A stretch of DNA of 64,000 nucleotides from Trileptium ribeirensis (taxonomy: Eukaryota > Nematoda > Enoplea > Enoplida > Thoracostomopsidae), in assembly GCA_030248225.1 (NCBI GenBank), contig JASANE010017373.1, positions 1-64,000 on the forward strand, in the 5' to 3' direction. The notes beneath the pieces are model-generated. The model was not told the DNA's origin, did not search any database, and worked only from the letters and a program-made list of their open reading frames with translations. Each line of letters begins with the position of its first letter. Position 1 is the stretch's first letter. A program made the translations under genes and the position numbers. Shown here one piece after another: positions 37,185 to 48,044 of the stretch.

Positions 37185-37370
37185 ACATACTTTCAAACAC
37201 TGCTCAACGTTCCGTTCGACGAACCGGATCGTATTTCGGTGCTAATGCCCCGACTCGACCAGCTGCTGGACGTTCACTACGAATTATTTCGTTCTCTTCG
37301 TTGCCGACAAAGACAGCTGCAGCCCACCTCGCCTGTCGTGGCGACGATTTCGGATATTCTGGTTGAGCAG
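37185..37370 (+). CDS. RhoGEF exon 2: DH domain helices
   Basis: Acceptor TTGACAG/ACATAC and donor CAG/GTAAGT, 62 codons in phase 0. Contains VLMPRLDQLLDVHYELFRSL, the usual DH pattern in which a leader segment precedes L-x-x-L-x-x-x-H-x-x-F, and ends with ATISDILVEQ, matching the family's I-G-D-x-L-V-x-Q segment. The longer plus-strand frame at 36947-37366 is a different, unspliced frame. Confidence 0.92.
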
Positions 37371-38367
37371 GTAAGTAATGTATAATTATTTAATGTTTAT
37401 GGATTTCAAACAAGTCATACATGCATCAGGTCATATTGTTGTCATGGCGAAAAGGACTGTAATTGAATCGGAACTAGCGAAGCTTCACTTTACTATGAAA
37501 AACTAAATAATCTATAATTTCGTTTACGGTCGTCACCATCGTGCAAAACACAGCATTCTGTAAACGTTATTTTGCCATAAATGTTTTCTTAAACAGATAA
37601 TATTCCGCTAATTTCTCTCACATGGGCACAAATATAAAATTCAGCTACGTCTTTTCATCCTGAGCGATTTGATTCTTAAATGAACCATTTACTTTTACAT
37701 TTTGCCAACCTTTCGGGTTATTTCTTTCCAGGAAGACGTATCGAAGAAAAACGACGATATTGTCTTTTCTCTAATATTTTTGGTTGCTACAACCTTGGTG
37801 TATCTTTTTTGTCAGAAAATTTTTTTCGGGCAATGGGTTAAACATTTCCAGTTTCTAAAATTTTGATTATTAAGCTTCTTATTGTTTGGAGGAGAAAGAT
37901 GCTACTATTTTGTTGACTAATAGCATTGTGTAAAAGTTTTGATTTGGCTGTACGAATTACAATCAATAGTGTAATGTGATTAAAAGTGTGATGCAGTTTT
38001 GGCTTCTATTAAAATCTTACCAGCTACAACATACTACATAAATACAGTTATGATGCCTAAAGCCATAAATTAGTGCAACACTAGAATTTTTAGGCAAGAG
38101 CAAACTAAACGACATCATAGATAATGCGTGAGGGCAGGTGCTGAAAAACAGTGGACATTATATCAGCAATATCTGCAGGTAAAATCAGGTTTCAAAAGTA
38201 TTGTTCACCAAAAATCTTAATTATGATTTTCGCAGGAAAGAATAATGGTTTTGACCTTTTTAGTGGCTAAATAACAATTTAGTTTCCTTCGTGTATGTTT
38301 TATTCCAACAAAGGCATCACTTTTTGAAAAGTTCAATACCGTACATCATGTTACTTACTGATTTCAG

Positions 38368-38493
38368 TTTACCGGTGAAATGGGTGATCGAATGCTCGAT
38401 GCGTATGCCGAATTTTGCTTCCGCAAAGATGCTGCAGTTGCCGAATACAACAAACTACGAACGACCAATTCACAGTTTGGTGCTCTAATGAAT
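38368..38493 (+). CDS. RhoGEF exon 3: DH domain middle
   Basis: Acceptor ATTTCAG/TTTACC, donor AAT/GTTAGT, 42 codons in phase 0. Encodes FTGEMGDRMLDAYAEFC and continues to FGALMN, equivalent to the F-x-x-x-x-x-x-L-x-x-x-Y-x-x-F-C helix of DH domains. Confidence 0.92.
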
Positions 38494-38849
38494 GTTAGTT
38501 TCTTTTGCTTGTAAAATTATAGTGTTTTTATAGTTTCTTCGTGTATTGCTTTTTGAATCTTATGTCCAGTAAATGTTCTTGGTATATACACAGTATTCTT
38601 GGCACATGCATTCAGCACTAAACGAAAATTGTTCGTGAAATGTGTTTCAACACTGTTCTTTATGAGTTGATAAGCAATTTTTACGAATACTTCGCGATAT
38701 ATTTGGCTAAATTTCTCAGCTTGGTTGTAGCTAAAATTGTAGCATAACACACTTAATCCCGGTAGCTCAAAAAGTTTTAAGCTTTATGTTACTTATACCA
38801 CAAAATCTGCATTAGACCGGGAATTTTATCAACCATCACTGTCAAATAG

Positions 38850-39150
38850 TCACATGGCCTGCCCACAGTGGGGCCCCCACTTTCCAAATCCCCCATGTTT
38901 GTCCAACAAACCCGGCCGAAACCCTATGTTCAACTAATTCTAAAAATTTATGTTTTTTGTTTGCAATTTGTTTGTTAAACATTAATTACCACTGTTTATA
39001 ATGCTAAAATATTGTTTTTAGCTTGAAAATACATTCACGGTAGTAAAAATGCATGAAAATATCGAAATATTTAGTATTTTTAAGCAAAATTTATCCACCC
39101 CCAATTTTAATTTTCCGCCGAGAATGAACATGGGGCCCCCGAAGTTCCCC
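38850..39150 (+). repeat. Dispersed repeat family C, copy 1 (intron 3)
   Basis: Begins CAGTGGGGCCCCCACTTTCC and ends near GAACATGGGGCCCCCGAAG. It shares ACATTAATTACCACTGTTTAT and TTTTAAGCAAAATTTAT with 47436-47770 (same direction) and 59180-59385 (opposite). GGGCCCCC runs occur near both ends. Confidence 0.8.
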
Positions 39151-41239
39151 TGTAACGATGTATTACCGTGGGAACCTAAATGTAGTTGCGTCATCGTTTC
39201 GTTTATATAGTATGTTGTTTATTCGTGTGTATTCTACTACATAGCATATATTATATAAACATGTGTGAACTTGTTTACTGTTGATGTTTGTAAGAACTGT
39301 ATGCGTATGTATAATAGTGGTGTGACGTTTATGTATCATATATTGTGCCGTGCGTATAAAATCTTAAAATTGTTTTGAAAATAGCAAAGTTTCCAACATA
39401 CTTTATTCATGGCCCAAATTCATGCAAAACTGAGCAGGGGGATGATTCGGGGATAGGAGGATTTTGACGGCAAATCCCATAGGGCACGCTGTAGATCATC
39501 TATACCAAATTTGGCTTCAATTGATCCATCCGTTAGGGGGTTACGGACCTCATCCCCTCGGTCATTTCTGGTAATAAGAATTTCAGATTCTAGAAATTAT
39601 AACTTTAGGAGAGTGTAAAATAATATAAAATTTTAAAATTTGTGTGTTAGGCCTATAGTTTGCTTACTCTTATCGGATTTATTGGGTGTAGCTCCTGGGC
39701 GCCTTAACTGTTACACTTACATTAGCGGATATGTAAGTGTATTTCTGCTGAATTTTTTTGAAAATCTTAAAATTTGTTATGAGTTAAGGATTCTGAGAAT
39801 TTTATAAAAAGGTACTCTCTAACGCGAAAATTAAAACTTAAGTTAGAGAGCGAATTTCGCGATTCTAAGAATTCATAACCCGGTTGGCAGCGACTATATT
39901 AAAAATTAACGGGTTAGAGAGATTTGAGAACTAGGTTTCTTTTGAGTTCCAAGAAATCGGGTTTAGAAAGTTTATTTAAGCGGTTGCGCAGTTAGATCAG
40001 GGCCTCAGTCGGCCTCAGAAGCTGCCCAATCAAGGTGATTACGGTTCAGCCGTTTATTTGTTAAAGTGTGTAAAGTTTCTAGTTTATTATAGTGCGTGAA
40101 ATAAACTGAAATATTAATGTTACACATTAAGGCGTTAGGAATAAATAGTTAGTGGTGCTCGCATTGGGGAATCTTGTAGTAATGAACTGTGTGTAAATTT
40201 GTGTGTAATCTACGGTTGTACTAAACACCCGTAGGACCACGTAGGCTATACCCCCACTTTTCAGAGGGCTATGGACAGACCAGGTCGCGCGTATGAAAGT
40301 TAGCGCATGTTTCTGACCTTAACCAGGCGATTATTCATGATAACGCACAGTTTCTGAAATGTCAATAACCATTTGCATTTTTTTATTCAAATAATTCTGG
40401 GCGTCCTTATGTGAGATGCTACTGAAATTTTTAGATTCCAATCTGCGCCCTTTGCCAAAGCTAAGATCAAATTCACACGTTTACATTTAGAAAGATATTC
40501 TTGCAAACCTACTCAAAAGTTATTTTATTGTAAACAACATTTAGGTCCATCATGTATTATATTTACGTAGTAGCCAATTTTGAGTTTGGATTTGAGGTAC
40601 TTCGAGCAGATAGTGTTTCAATGAAAATTTTTTTGAAAAGCTCGCAAATCAATATAATGCACGTTTTCAGTATACATATGTATAGTGATTGAGCGGATAG
40701 AGTCTATGTCAATATACACGCTATGTCAAAATCGCACTATAATAGGAGAGGTTAAACAATTTAGGAATGTTGGCACCAAATTCGTTTAGTTATATTTATT
40801 TTTCGACTGGTAGGCACTGGTTTTCGTTCAAGTGTGACAAACTACACATACATGGGTAGTTCTTGAAGTGCTTTTGCTTTTCCCGTTGAGGCGCTGACTG
40901 TAGATGAACTTTTGGTAAAAAGCTGTGAAAAACTAGGCCTTATTATGTTATATACAAGTTCGAAGTTTAGACTTAGCAATCAATAATTGTTCTTCAACCC
41001 AACCACTATTAATAATGCCTTACCTACCGGCCTTACCTACCGGCCTTACCCTAACGAACCTTGCCGGCGTTTGGTACCAAAGTTGCGAAATGTTAAAGAT
41101 TTAGTTTCAATAAAGAACGAAATTCGAAATTATTTCAACATCGTATGTACAAAAACTATCTGCTGTTCTCTTAAGTTTGTTTTAAAGGATATTCTGATTT
41201 AAATTGTATTTTGCAAACTAGTAGCTTGTGTTATCGCCT
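39151..41239. other. Intron 3 interior, no gene
   Basis: AT-rich. Contains two interleaved inverted repeats at 39815-39860 and a short doubled word (ACCGGCCTTACCT) at about 41026-41052. No coding or RNA gene is recognised. Confidence 0.5.
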
Positions 41240-41885
41240 AGATTGTGAATTCTGAGTGGTGAATATGTAATTTAGAGTGATGTGCACAGCTATATTGAGC
41301 ATTAAGTTACAAAATAGGTCAATTACTTTATAAAATGAGCGAAAAAACACAAATATAGTTAGAGCGGTTGCGGAGACATTACAATTTTCGTGTCTCTTGG
41401 GTTTCTTGAGCCTATTGAAAAACTCTTTTTCACCTAACTCTTTGCAAGAACGTAGAGAATGGCCTGCTCTACAAAATTGACCAAAACCACACATATTCCT
41501 CGAGTGGTTGTGGAGATAGTACCTTTTCTGTGTATTTTGGGTCTAATGGGACTATTTTAGAACCTGTTTTGAACCAAATCCTCCTTCCTAAGAGCATCGC
41601 GTATAAAAGCATTATGCGGAAGTTTATGTGCTCCCTCTTCTTTCTTAGCCTAATTTCACTCAGATATCTACACCGGCTGTCGAGTTCTAATTAAATAACG
41701 TGATTTTTGGGCCTCCTCGGGACTCGACACGAACCCCTTTGGCCCGCGGTTTCGGGGGAAGATGTTGAAATCGGTCTTCACGTTTAACTAAAAGACACAA
41801 ATAGTTATTTCAAGCTTTCAAATGAACTGTCGCACAAATCCTCCCAGCAAAGTTGGTTATGCGTGTTACTCTAAAACCCAATAAC
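41240..41885 (+). repeat. Dispersed repeat family B, copy 2 (intron 3)
   Basis: Matches 16209-16955 in the same orientation, ending about 100 bases before exon 4. Confidence 0.75.
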
Positions 41886-41985
41886 GGATATTGTTAAATT
41901 TCAGGACTGTTACGGCTAGGTTCGCTTCGCAAGTTTCATTCGCTCACTCAGAATTCAATTAATGCTTGAATATTTATTTTTGTAG

Positions 41986-42103
41986 TCGATTACATCTAAA
42001 CCGTCGTACAAAGGCAAGTCATTGCCTGACTGTTTGCTCAAAGTTGCTCAACGCCCAACCAAATATCATGTCCTCGTGGAACAGCTGCGAAAGAACACAC
42101 GCC
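41986..42103 (+). CDS. RhoGEF exon 4: DH conserved region 3
   Basis: Acceptor TTTTGTAG/TCGATT, donor C/GTAAGA, phase 0 in and 1 out. Encodes SLPDCLLKVAQRPTKYHVLV, the most conserved DH helix, which in most family members reads QR-I/V-x-KYPLLL. Here Pro replaces Ile/Val and His replaces the near-invariant Pro. Confidence 0.93.
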
Positions 42104-42739
42104 GTAAGATATTGTTTTATTTACTTATGTTGATATTATCATGTCACCGGAAAGTAGTAGATTGTGTTGTTATCATGAAAATAATTTTCAGTGTTTAAAA
42201 TGAAAAGCCTTCGCGCACAAATGACAGAAGTTAATTATTTACTATACAATTTAGTGTCTTCAGCCGCATTTCCTGGTGGGTTTCCAATGTAATTTCTTAA
42301 TTATTTAAAGGTAACAAGCGAAGTTTCCAATGAGTTGGCTAGGGGGAAAAATTGGTGGAAATATCTGTCTGTTTCTGTCGTTCACAACCCATTATCGGAT
42401 GAACGGGTTTCTACATCTTTATTCGATAACAAAAGGGTTGAGGATGTGCCCCTTTAGTTCAACGCGGACAGCTTCGACCCCATATTCAGGGTCAAAATGG
42501 CAAAACAGGTATTGAGGACTCTATGCCACATTTGGCCATACGGGTACCAGGCCTTCGCAGTTCATATCTTGGGACACAGGCTTTGCATAAACTGAGACGT
42601 CCATGCACAATCAGCTCATCGAGATCTTCAACTTTGTTGACCATAACTTTGCTGTGGGGCCGAATATGGTTCGTCGACCCTTTACCAGAAATAGCTGTTT
42701 TTAAATTTTCTGCACATTGTTGCGTGTTTTTACTTACAT

Positions 42740-43400
42740 CGGGTGTCTAATAGATTACCCAGAACGCTCAGTATGATGGTTTTGTTACCTGGAGCTCAAC
42801 TTCACTATATAATACCTTTTCATGGGGTTTCAAGGGTTTTAAAGTCGACGAACCTCATTTCCAAAATGTGGTAAGTATTCATTTTTTGGTCACGTATTGC
42901 CTGCAGGCATCAAGAATGGTCTCCATATAGGTATTTCTGAAGGTTGAATACAAGGCTTGATTATCTAGAGTCTAGTGTGTATATTTCGTACTTCTTCATG
43001 GGTTTTCAATGGGTTTAGGGTCAATGAACCCGATTTCCATATTGTTGTCTGTCTTCAGTAGCAACTACTGTTGTTTGATTGCGCATTAAGTACAGGTCAT
43101 CAAGAATTGTCAATATAGGTTTGCTGGTAGGGTGAATACAATGGCTTGTTTGTTGAGAGCCCAGCACGAGTATCTGATGCCTTTTCAGACGTTTTCAATG
43201 GGTTTAGGGTCAGTGAGACCGACTTCCTGAATAATGTAGTCCATCTTCAGTTGTTTGGTTGCGCATTGGGTACAGGTCATCAAGAATTGTCTGCATAGCT
43301 TTTCTGGTAGACCGAATACGATGGTTTCACTATATAGAGAGCAGCACAAATACTTGATGTGTTGCCAGTTGTTTTCGACGAGCTTAGGGACGACTATGTT
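42740..43400 (+). repeat. Degenerate tandem array of about 180-bp units (intron 4)
   Basis: A phrase like TTTTCAATGGGTTTAGGGTC recurs near 42830, 43007, 43194 and 43373. CATCAAGAATTGTC and GGTTGAATACAA-like phrases also recur in order. About four units, clearly diverged. Confidence 0.75.
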
Positions 43401-43984
43401 TTAGGATCTTCAATGTGTTCAGGAGGTTTTAGGCTGGTATAGACATCAAACACAGCCTGATACAGGTGCTTAAACGAAATATATAACTTAAAAATGAAAC
43501 CACGCTCGCTCCTTTTCACCTTCGCTTGCAATTTACTAAGTTGAATAAAACAAAACGTACCCGTTCGCACTTTTGTTAATAACGAATGTTCATTCATTCG
43601 TCTGTCCAAGTCAGCCATACTTACACGACGTTATTATTGCCACATATACCGTGTACATAGCTACATATTGAAAGTGTGTGGTTGATTTAACAAATGTGTT
43701 TCTATCATGTTTAGTTTTCCCCTATAGCAGTGAGGAACTTTGACATCAATACCCACTGAACAGACATTTAATATTTTAATAGACTTAAGACTAAGTAGGC
43801 TTAGAGGAGCAAACGTGTATACTAACACTTAGGGGGGTGAACAATTTATAGGGGCGGGTGGAAACTTTACATGGTCATTATTTCATTGTTAATGTACCGT
43901 CACGGTCAAAAACAATTGCATAAAACCGAACGCGAAACTCGAAACAATGTAAACGCAAACGGACATTAGTATGTCTGTTTACAA

Positions 43985-44170
43985 ATGAAGTTGAACGTAA
44001 ACAAATTTGCCGTATTTTAGAACGAACTGTTTTGCCTTCGTTTATGGACGAATGGACACAAACAAATTTGACGTATTTTTGAAGGAAATTTTATGCGTAC
44101 ATACGTTTACAAACAAACGTAAACAAATTTGTCGTATTTTAGAACGAATTTTTCTACTCTCGTTTATGAA
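43985..44170 (+). repeat. Short tandem repeat around AAACAAATTTGnCGTATTTT
   Basis: Three units near 43999, 44056 and 44118, each followed by GAACGAA or GAAGGAA and CGTTTA words. Period about 60 bases. Confidence 0.8.
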
Positions 44171-44540
44171 CAAATGTAAACGCAAACTAACACTGTAACA
44201 TTCGGTTTTGTGCACTTCTGTCCGACTGGATCTAATTCCTGATCAATGTAAATCTTGTTTGATGCTCTTAACTTTGTTTAAAGACAATGGCCTTAAATTC
44301 GATAGCTTGGAGATTACACGTATCGCGGGGGCCCCCTATATAGGGAAAAGGCTGCCCTTTATTGCCCACCACCAAAACCGTGACTCCTTAATTTTTTTGA
44401 TTTTGGTCCGAGGAGCTTTTTTATCTGACCAATGTAAGATACAATTTCAGCGAATTCTAGTATTTTTGCCCACCTCAATCGTAGAAGGCAATAATAGTGA
44501 CGCAGACATGTATATATAAAACGACACATTATTATGAAAA

Positions 44541-44740
44541 TACAGTACCCGCCAAAAATGAGTGTCGCTCGCTCGCGACTCGCTCGAGACTCGCTCGCTA
44601 CTCGCTCGAAATAAATTTGTTCTAAAAATAGAATTTTCTATTAATTTAAATAGTTGCGAAATCTCGAGCGAGCCACTCGCTCGTATCTCGCTCGAACTCG
44701 TTCGCTCGAAATGCGACGGTCATTTTTGGCGAGTACTGTA
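44541..44740. mobile_element. 200-bp Tc1/mariner-type MITE, copy 1 (intron 4)
   Basis: Ends TACAGTACCCGCCAAAAATGA (44541) and its inverse to 44740. The terminal TA on both sides fits a TA target duplication and the CAGT start common in Tc1/mariner elements. The interior consists of CTCGCTCGA repeats that are also inverted between halves. There is no coding frame. Confidence 0.85.
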
Positions 44741-44759
44741 TATACATAGTGTACTGTTG

Positions 44760-45110
44760 CAATCAGAATTAAGTTCTCAACAATCGATCGAAGCTTCGTT
44801 CGATTTCGATCGTTTGCGTTTAAATGAAAATCGATCGTTTAAACGAAAATCGATTAATTTAACGAATTTCGATTGCGTCAAAATAAAAATAAAAATTTAA
44901 CAAAACATGTCATGTTCGCGTTTAATTTAACGAATTTCGTTCGTCTTGAAATAAAAAAATATTTTAACGAAAAATGTTAGGTTGCGTTTAATTTAACGAT
45001 TGCATTTTCGTTCGACTTCGTCTGCGTTCGATTTTATAAGCGCGTAATTCTTATTGTAACTGTACATATATAATACATTATATTAATAATAATTATTATT
45101 AATGTGTGTA
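44760..45110. repeat. TTTAACGAATTTCG-type repeat and AT palindrome
   Basis: Repeated GCGTTTAATTTAACGA and GAAAATCGATCGTTT words (44770-45030), then a 22-bp perfect AT palindrome at 45082-45103. The palindrome lies inside a longer imperfect stem (about 45066-45118). Confidence 0.7.
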
Positions 45111-45244
45111 TTATATAAATTATATGCCCCTCCTATCCACCTCACCCCCTCCCAGTATTCGGTGTCAGACTTCACCTCAGGAGCCCAGCCCGCATTGCCA
45201 GAAGCTCGAAGTGCATCAGCGTTATGCAATTTGATTCTCTTTAG

Positions 45245-45414
45245 CGGAAACCGATGATCTTACCGCCATTGAAGAGGCCGAAACAGCCGTGAAATCGCTG
45301 TTATCGCGCATAAATGCAACCGTCGAAAAACAACTCCTTGAAGCAACGCGTCATCAAGTGCGACAATGTTTCGACGCAAAATCGACAACATTTCTCGACG
45401 ACAAGTCGTTTACG
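45245..45414 (+). CDS. RhoGEF exon 5: DH C-terminal helix and DH-PH linker
   Basis: Acceptor ATTCTCTTTAG/CGGAAA, donor ACG/GTAGGT, phase 1 in and 0 out. Encodes TDDLTAIEEAETAVKSLLSR, the long last helix of the DH domain, and ends LDDKSFT at the linker to the PH domain. Confidence 0.9.
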
Positions 45415-45663
45415 GTAGGTGGCTTTTCGGAAAAAACAAGATAAACACAGCTGATGCGAGACGGCCCTTTTCAAAGAACGAGTAGTTGACAATATTATAA
45501 GTATTGTTGTTGTGTTGAATTAAATATTAAGATTAAGACTTTTGACACAAGAAAGATTATTTATTAATGAATAAGGAGAATAATATGCTAGGTTTTGAGT
45601 GGGGGACGAGTTCCGTCGTTTTATCTAATTATTGTTAAAGTGGAAGTAGTAACAGCTAATTTT

Positions 45664-47390
45664 TAGTCTTGTGAGATTAAAAGCAGACAGCCAGGGAGAG
45701 CCAATCTCTCAACTCTGAGAAGGACGGCATATGTGGAAAAGATCTCTTTCCATCAATACTTAACATTAAGCTTACCAAATGACCCCATAACTTACGGTGC
45801 AATAAACCTTTCTGGATTCATGGACGTTAATGACGCTCCACCAACACAAAAGGAAGTAGAGAAAGCCGTGGATTTTCAGAAGCCTGAAAAGTTACCCGGA
45901 ATCGACGGACTCACTGCAGGTCTTATCAAGTCGGCAGGCCTAATAATGCTAGAAAATCTCCATGAACTGCTAACTGAAATCTAAATCAGGAAGATACCTA
46001 TCGAATGGAACACGGCTCTAGTCGTTCCTGTTCACAAAAAGGCGGCCCTTTGTCATGTGAAAAATACAGAGCCATTTTCTTGCTGTGTGTCGTCTCCAAA
46101 ATTCTGGAACACACATTTTTATGCCGTATAAGACCAACATACAACGATCAACTGCGGGATAATCAGTACGGCTTCCGACCTGGGAGAGGTACAGTAGACG
46201 CCATATTCAAATTCCGACAGTTATTGAACTTCGAAACGAATACAAGGAGCCACCAACAATATGCATTCGACGACTTCAAATCGACCTTTAATACTGTCCA
46301 CAGAAACGGACTCATCTGTCTTCTACGCTGCGAAGGCATTCCAAACACCAATATAAATCTCATTGAAACAACTCTAAAGCCCACAGTCAATCGTATAAAA
46401 GCATACGGATATGTCTTTAATTCATTTCCGGCAACAACAGGGGTATGTCTAGGCTCGCTGTTTCCTCCGCTAACTGTTCATTGTTGCCGTAGATCGTGTA
46501 ATGAAAAAATATCACTAACGTTGGCAACTGGAGCGCATATCGCCAGCGATCAAATAACGGACAGAAAATACGGGAACCAGAGCGACCGAGCTGCAACTGG
46601 TTATTGACGAATTAGCTAAAACATCAGGAAGGCCTGGGCTTAAGATCAACGCTCAGAAAACGAAAGTAATATTCAGCTGCATGCCACCGGGGCAGGTAAT
46701 TTTGTCAGATACTCAGCTAGATAACGTGACATCATTTAAGTAGCTTGAAGTAGAAGTAACACCAAATGGTGATTCAGCTCACGAAGGGAAACATTCTGAT
46801 TGGACGTGCCAAATATGCATTCGATAATCTGAAAAACGTTTCTGAGACGTTAGCATTAAAGTCAAGGTCGTGGTGTTCTTAGCTGTGATAAGAGCAATCC
46901 TGCAATACGCCTGCGAGACCTAGCTCACGAAAGAGTATATGGTCCAGGTGTCGTCGTTTGAGATGTGGTGCCTAAGGCAAATACTGCGAATCAGCACCCT
47001 GGATCACATCTCAAATGGCGAGGTTCTCCAGCGTAGTGGCATCAAGCAAAACATAAGAGACAACTATTAATCCTCGGCTCAGATGGATCAGCCACACCCG
47101 TCGAATGAACACTGCGTGCCTGCCACATAAAACCATCCTGACAAACCACCACCGCAATGAAAACGACCAAGAGGCGTGGTTCGATACACGTTCCGTAGAA
47201 CTGCTGAAGCCGACCTAGCAGACCTAAACATCATACGGGCCCCGTTACTATAATCTGTATTGGTAGCAAATATGCAAAGACCTTGCCACAGACAGAAAGC
47301 ATTGGAAAGAAATAGTTGCAAAGACTTGACGCATACATGATGACGGCAAAACTATGGTCACAATAGAAGCCGTCATAAACTGAGCTTAAG
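45664..47390 (+). pseudogene. RTE-like non-LTR retrotransposon remnant (intron 5)
   Basis: The recognisable order on the plus strand is: PTQKEVEKAV...PGIDGL (pre-RT), WNTALVVPVHKKGG, LLCVVSKILEH, LRDNQYGFRPGRGTVDA, FDDFKSTFNTVHR (motif A region; the second Asp is Asn), then CLGSLFPPL. The YADD region is no longer readable after about 46530. A further frame, starting ELQLVIDELAKTSGRPGLKI, holds the downstream segment. Stops and frameshifts break it at about 45982, 46530 and 46741 and throughout 46850-47300. Traces continue to about 47390 in mixed frames. The endonuclease end is absent. The element is inactive. Confidence 0.85.
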
Positions 47391-47435
47391 AATTGTAATT
47401 ATTACGGTTCAGTGTACGAGAACTATGCTAGATGA

Positions 47436-47770
47436 ATGATACTGCCCTGTTCACAGCGGGGGCATGGTAGGGAGCCCCACTTACCAAATCCACCATGTTT
47501 GTGAGGTTTTCCCTATCTCCGCCTCTCCCACTCGGCCGAAACCCCATGTTCAACTTGATCCAAAATTTGTTTTCTGTATGCAAAATGATTTTAAACATTA
47601 ATTACCACTGTTTATGACGCTAAAATATCACTTTATAACCTGGAATTACTTGCACGACAGCCTTAAAAATAGGAAATATTTAGCATTTTAACTAAAATTT
47701 ATTACCTAGCCTTGAAATTTTTCCTGAGAATGAATATGAAGTCGCCGAAATTGCGCATTTTTATGAACGC
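47436..47770 (+). repeat. Dispersed repeat family C, copy 2 (intron 5)
   Basis: Shares GGCCGAAACCCCATGTTCAAC, ACATTAATTACCACTGTTTAT and GAGAATGAAtATG with 38850-39150. Ends about 95 bases before exon 6. Confidence 0.8.
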
Positions 47771-47864
47771 TGTGGACAGGCCAGGAACAGAGGGGTAAAC
47801 GCTAAGAACAAAATTTCGGAATCTATTATTTATTTATTACGCAGCAATGTTTATTTTTTTACAG

Positions 47865-48044
47865 AGAGATGAAATCATATCTCAACGGCGGAAGCTACTT
47901 CATATCGGAACGGTATTTTGGCGTAATGCTCGACAAAAGCTGGTCGCTGTTGAAATGCTGCTTTTCACTGATGTCATTATGTTTTTGGAGAAAACAGAAA
48001 AAGGCGACAAGACTTTCTATAGTTTCCTTTCCGAAGATAACAAG
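47865..48044 (+). CDS. RhoGEF exon 6: PH domain first half
   Basis: Acceptor TTTTTTACAG/AGAGAT, donor AAG/GTGAGT, 60 codons in phase 0. Contains RRKLLHIGTVFWRNA, then VEMLLFTDVIMFLEKTEKG, the early beta strands of a DH-associated PH domain (L-x-x-x-G-x-V, then LL-x-TD-x-x-x-FL). Confidence 0.93.

Noticed and set aside
36947..37366. 139-residue plus-strand frame in intron 1 and exon 2
   Set aside because: It reads the true DH exon (37185-37370) in the wrong frame and runs through intron sequence.
45733..46607. Active reverse transcriptase gene
   Set aside because: The catalytic YADD region is lost and several stops and frameshifts break the frame.
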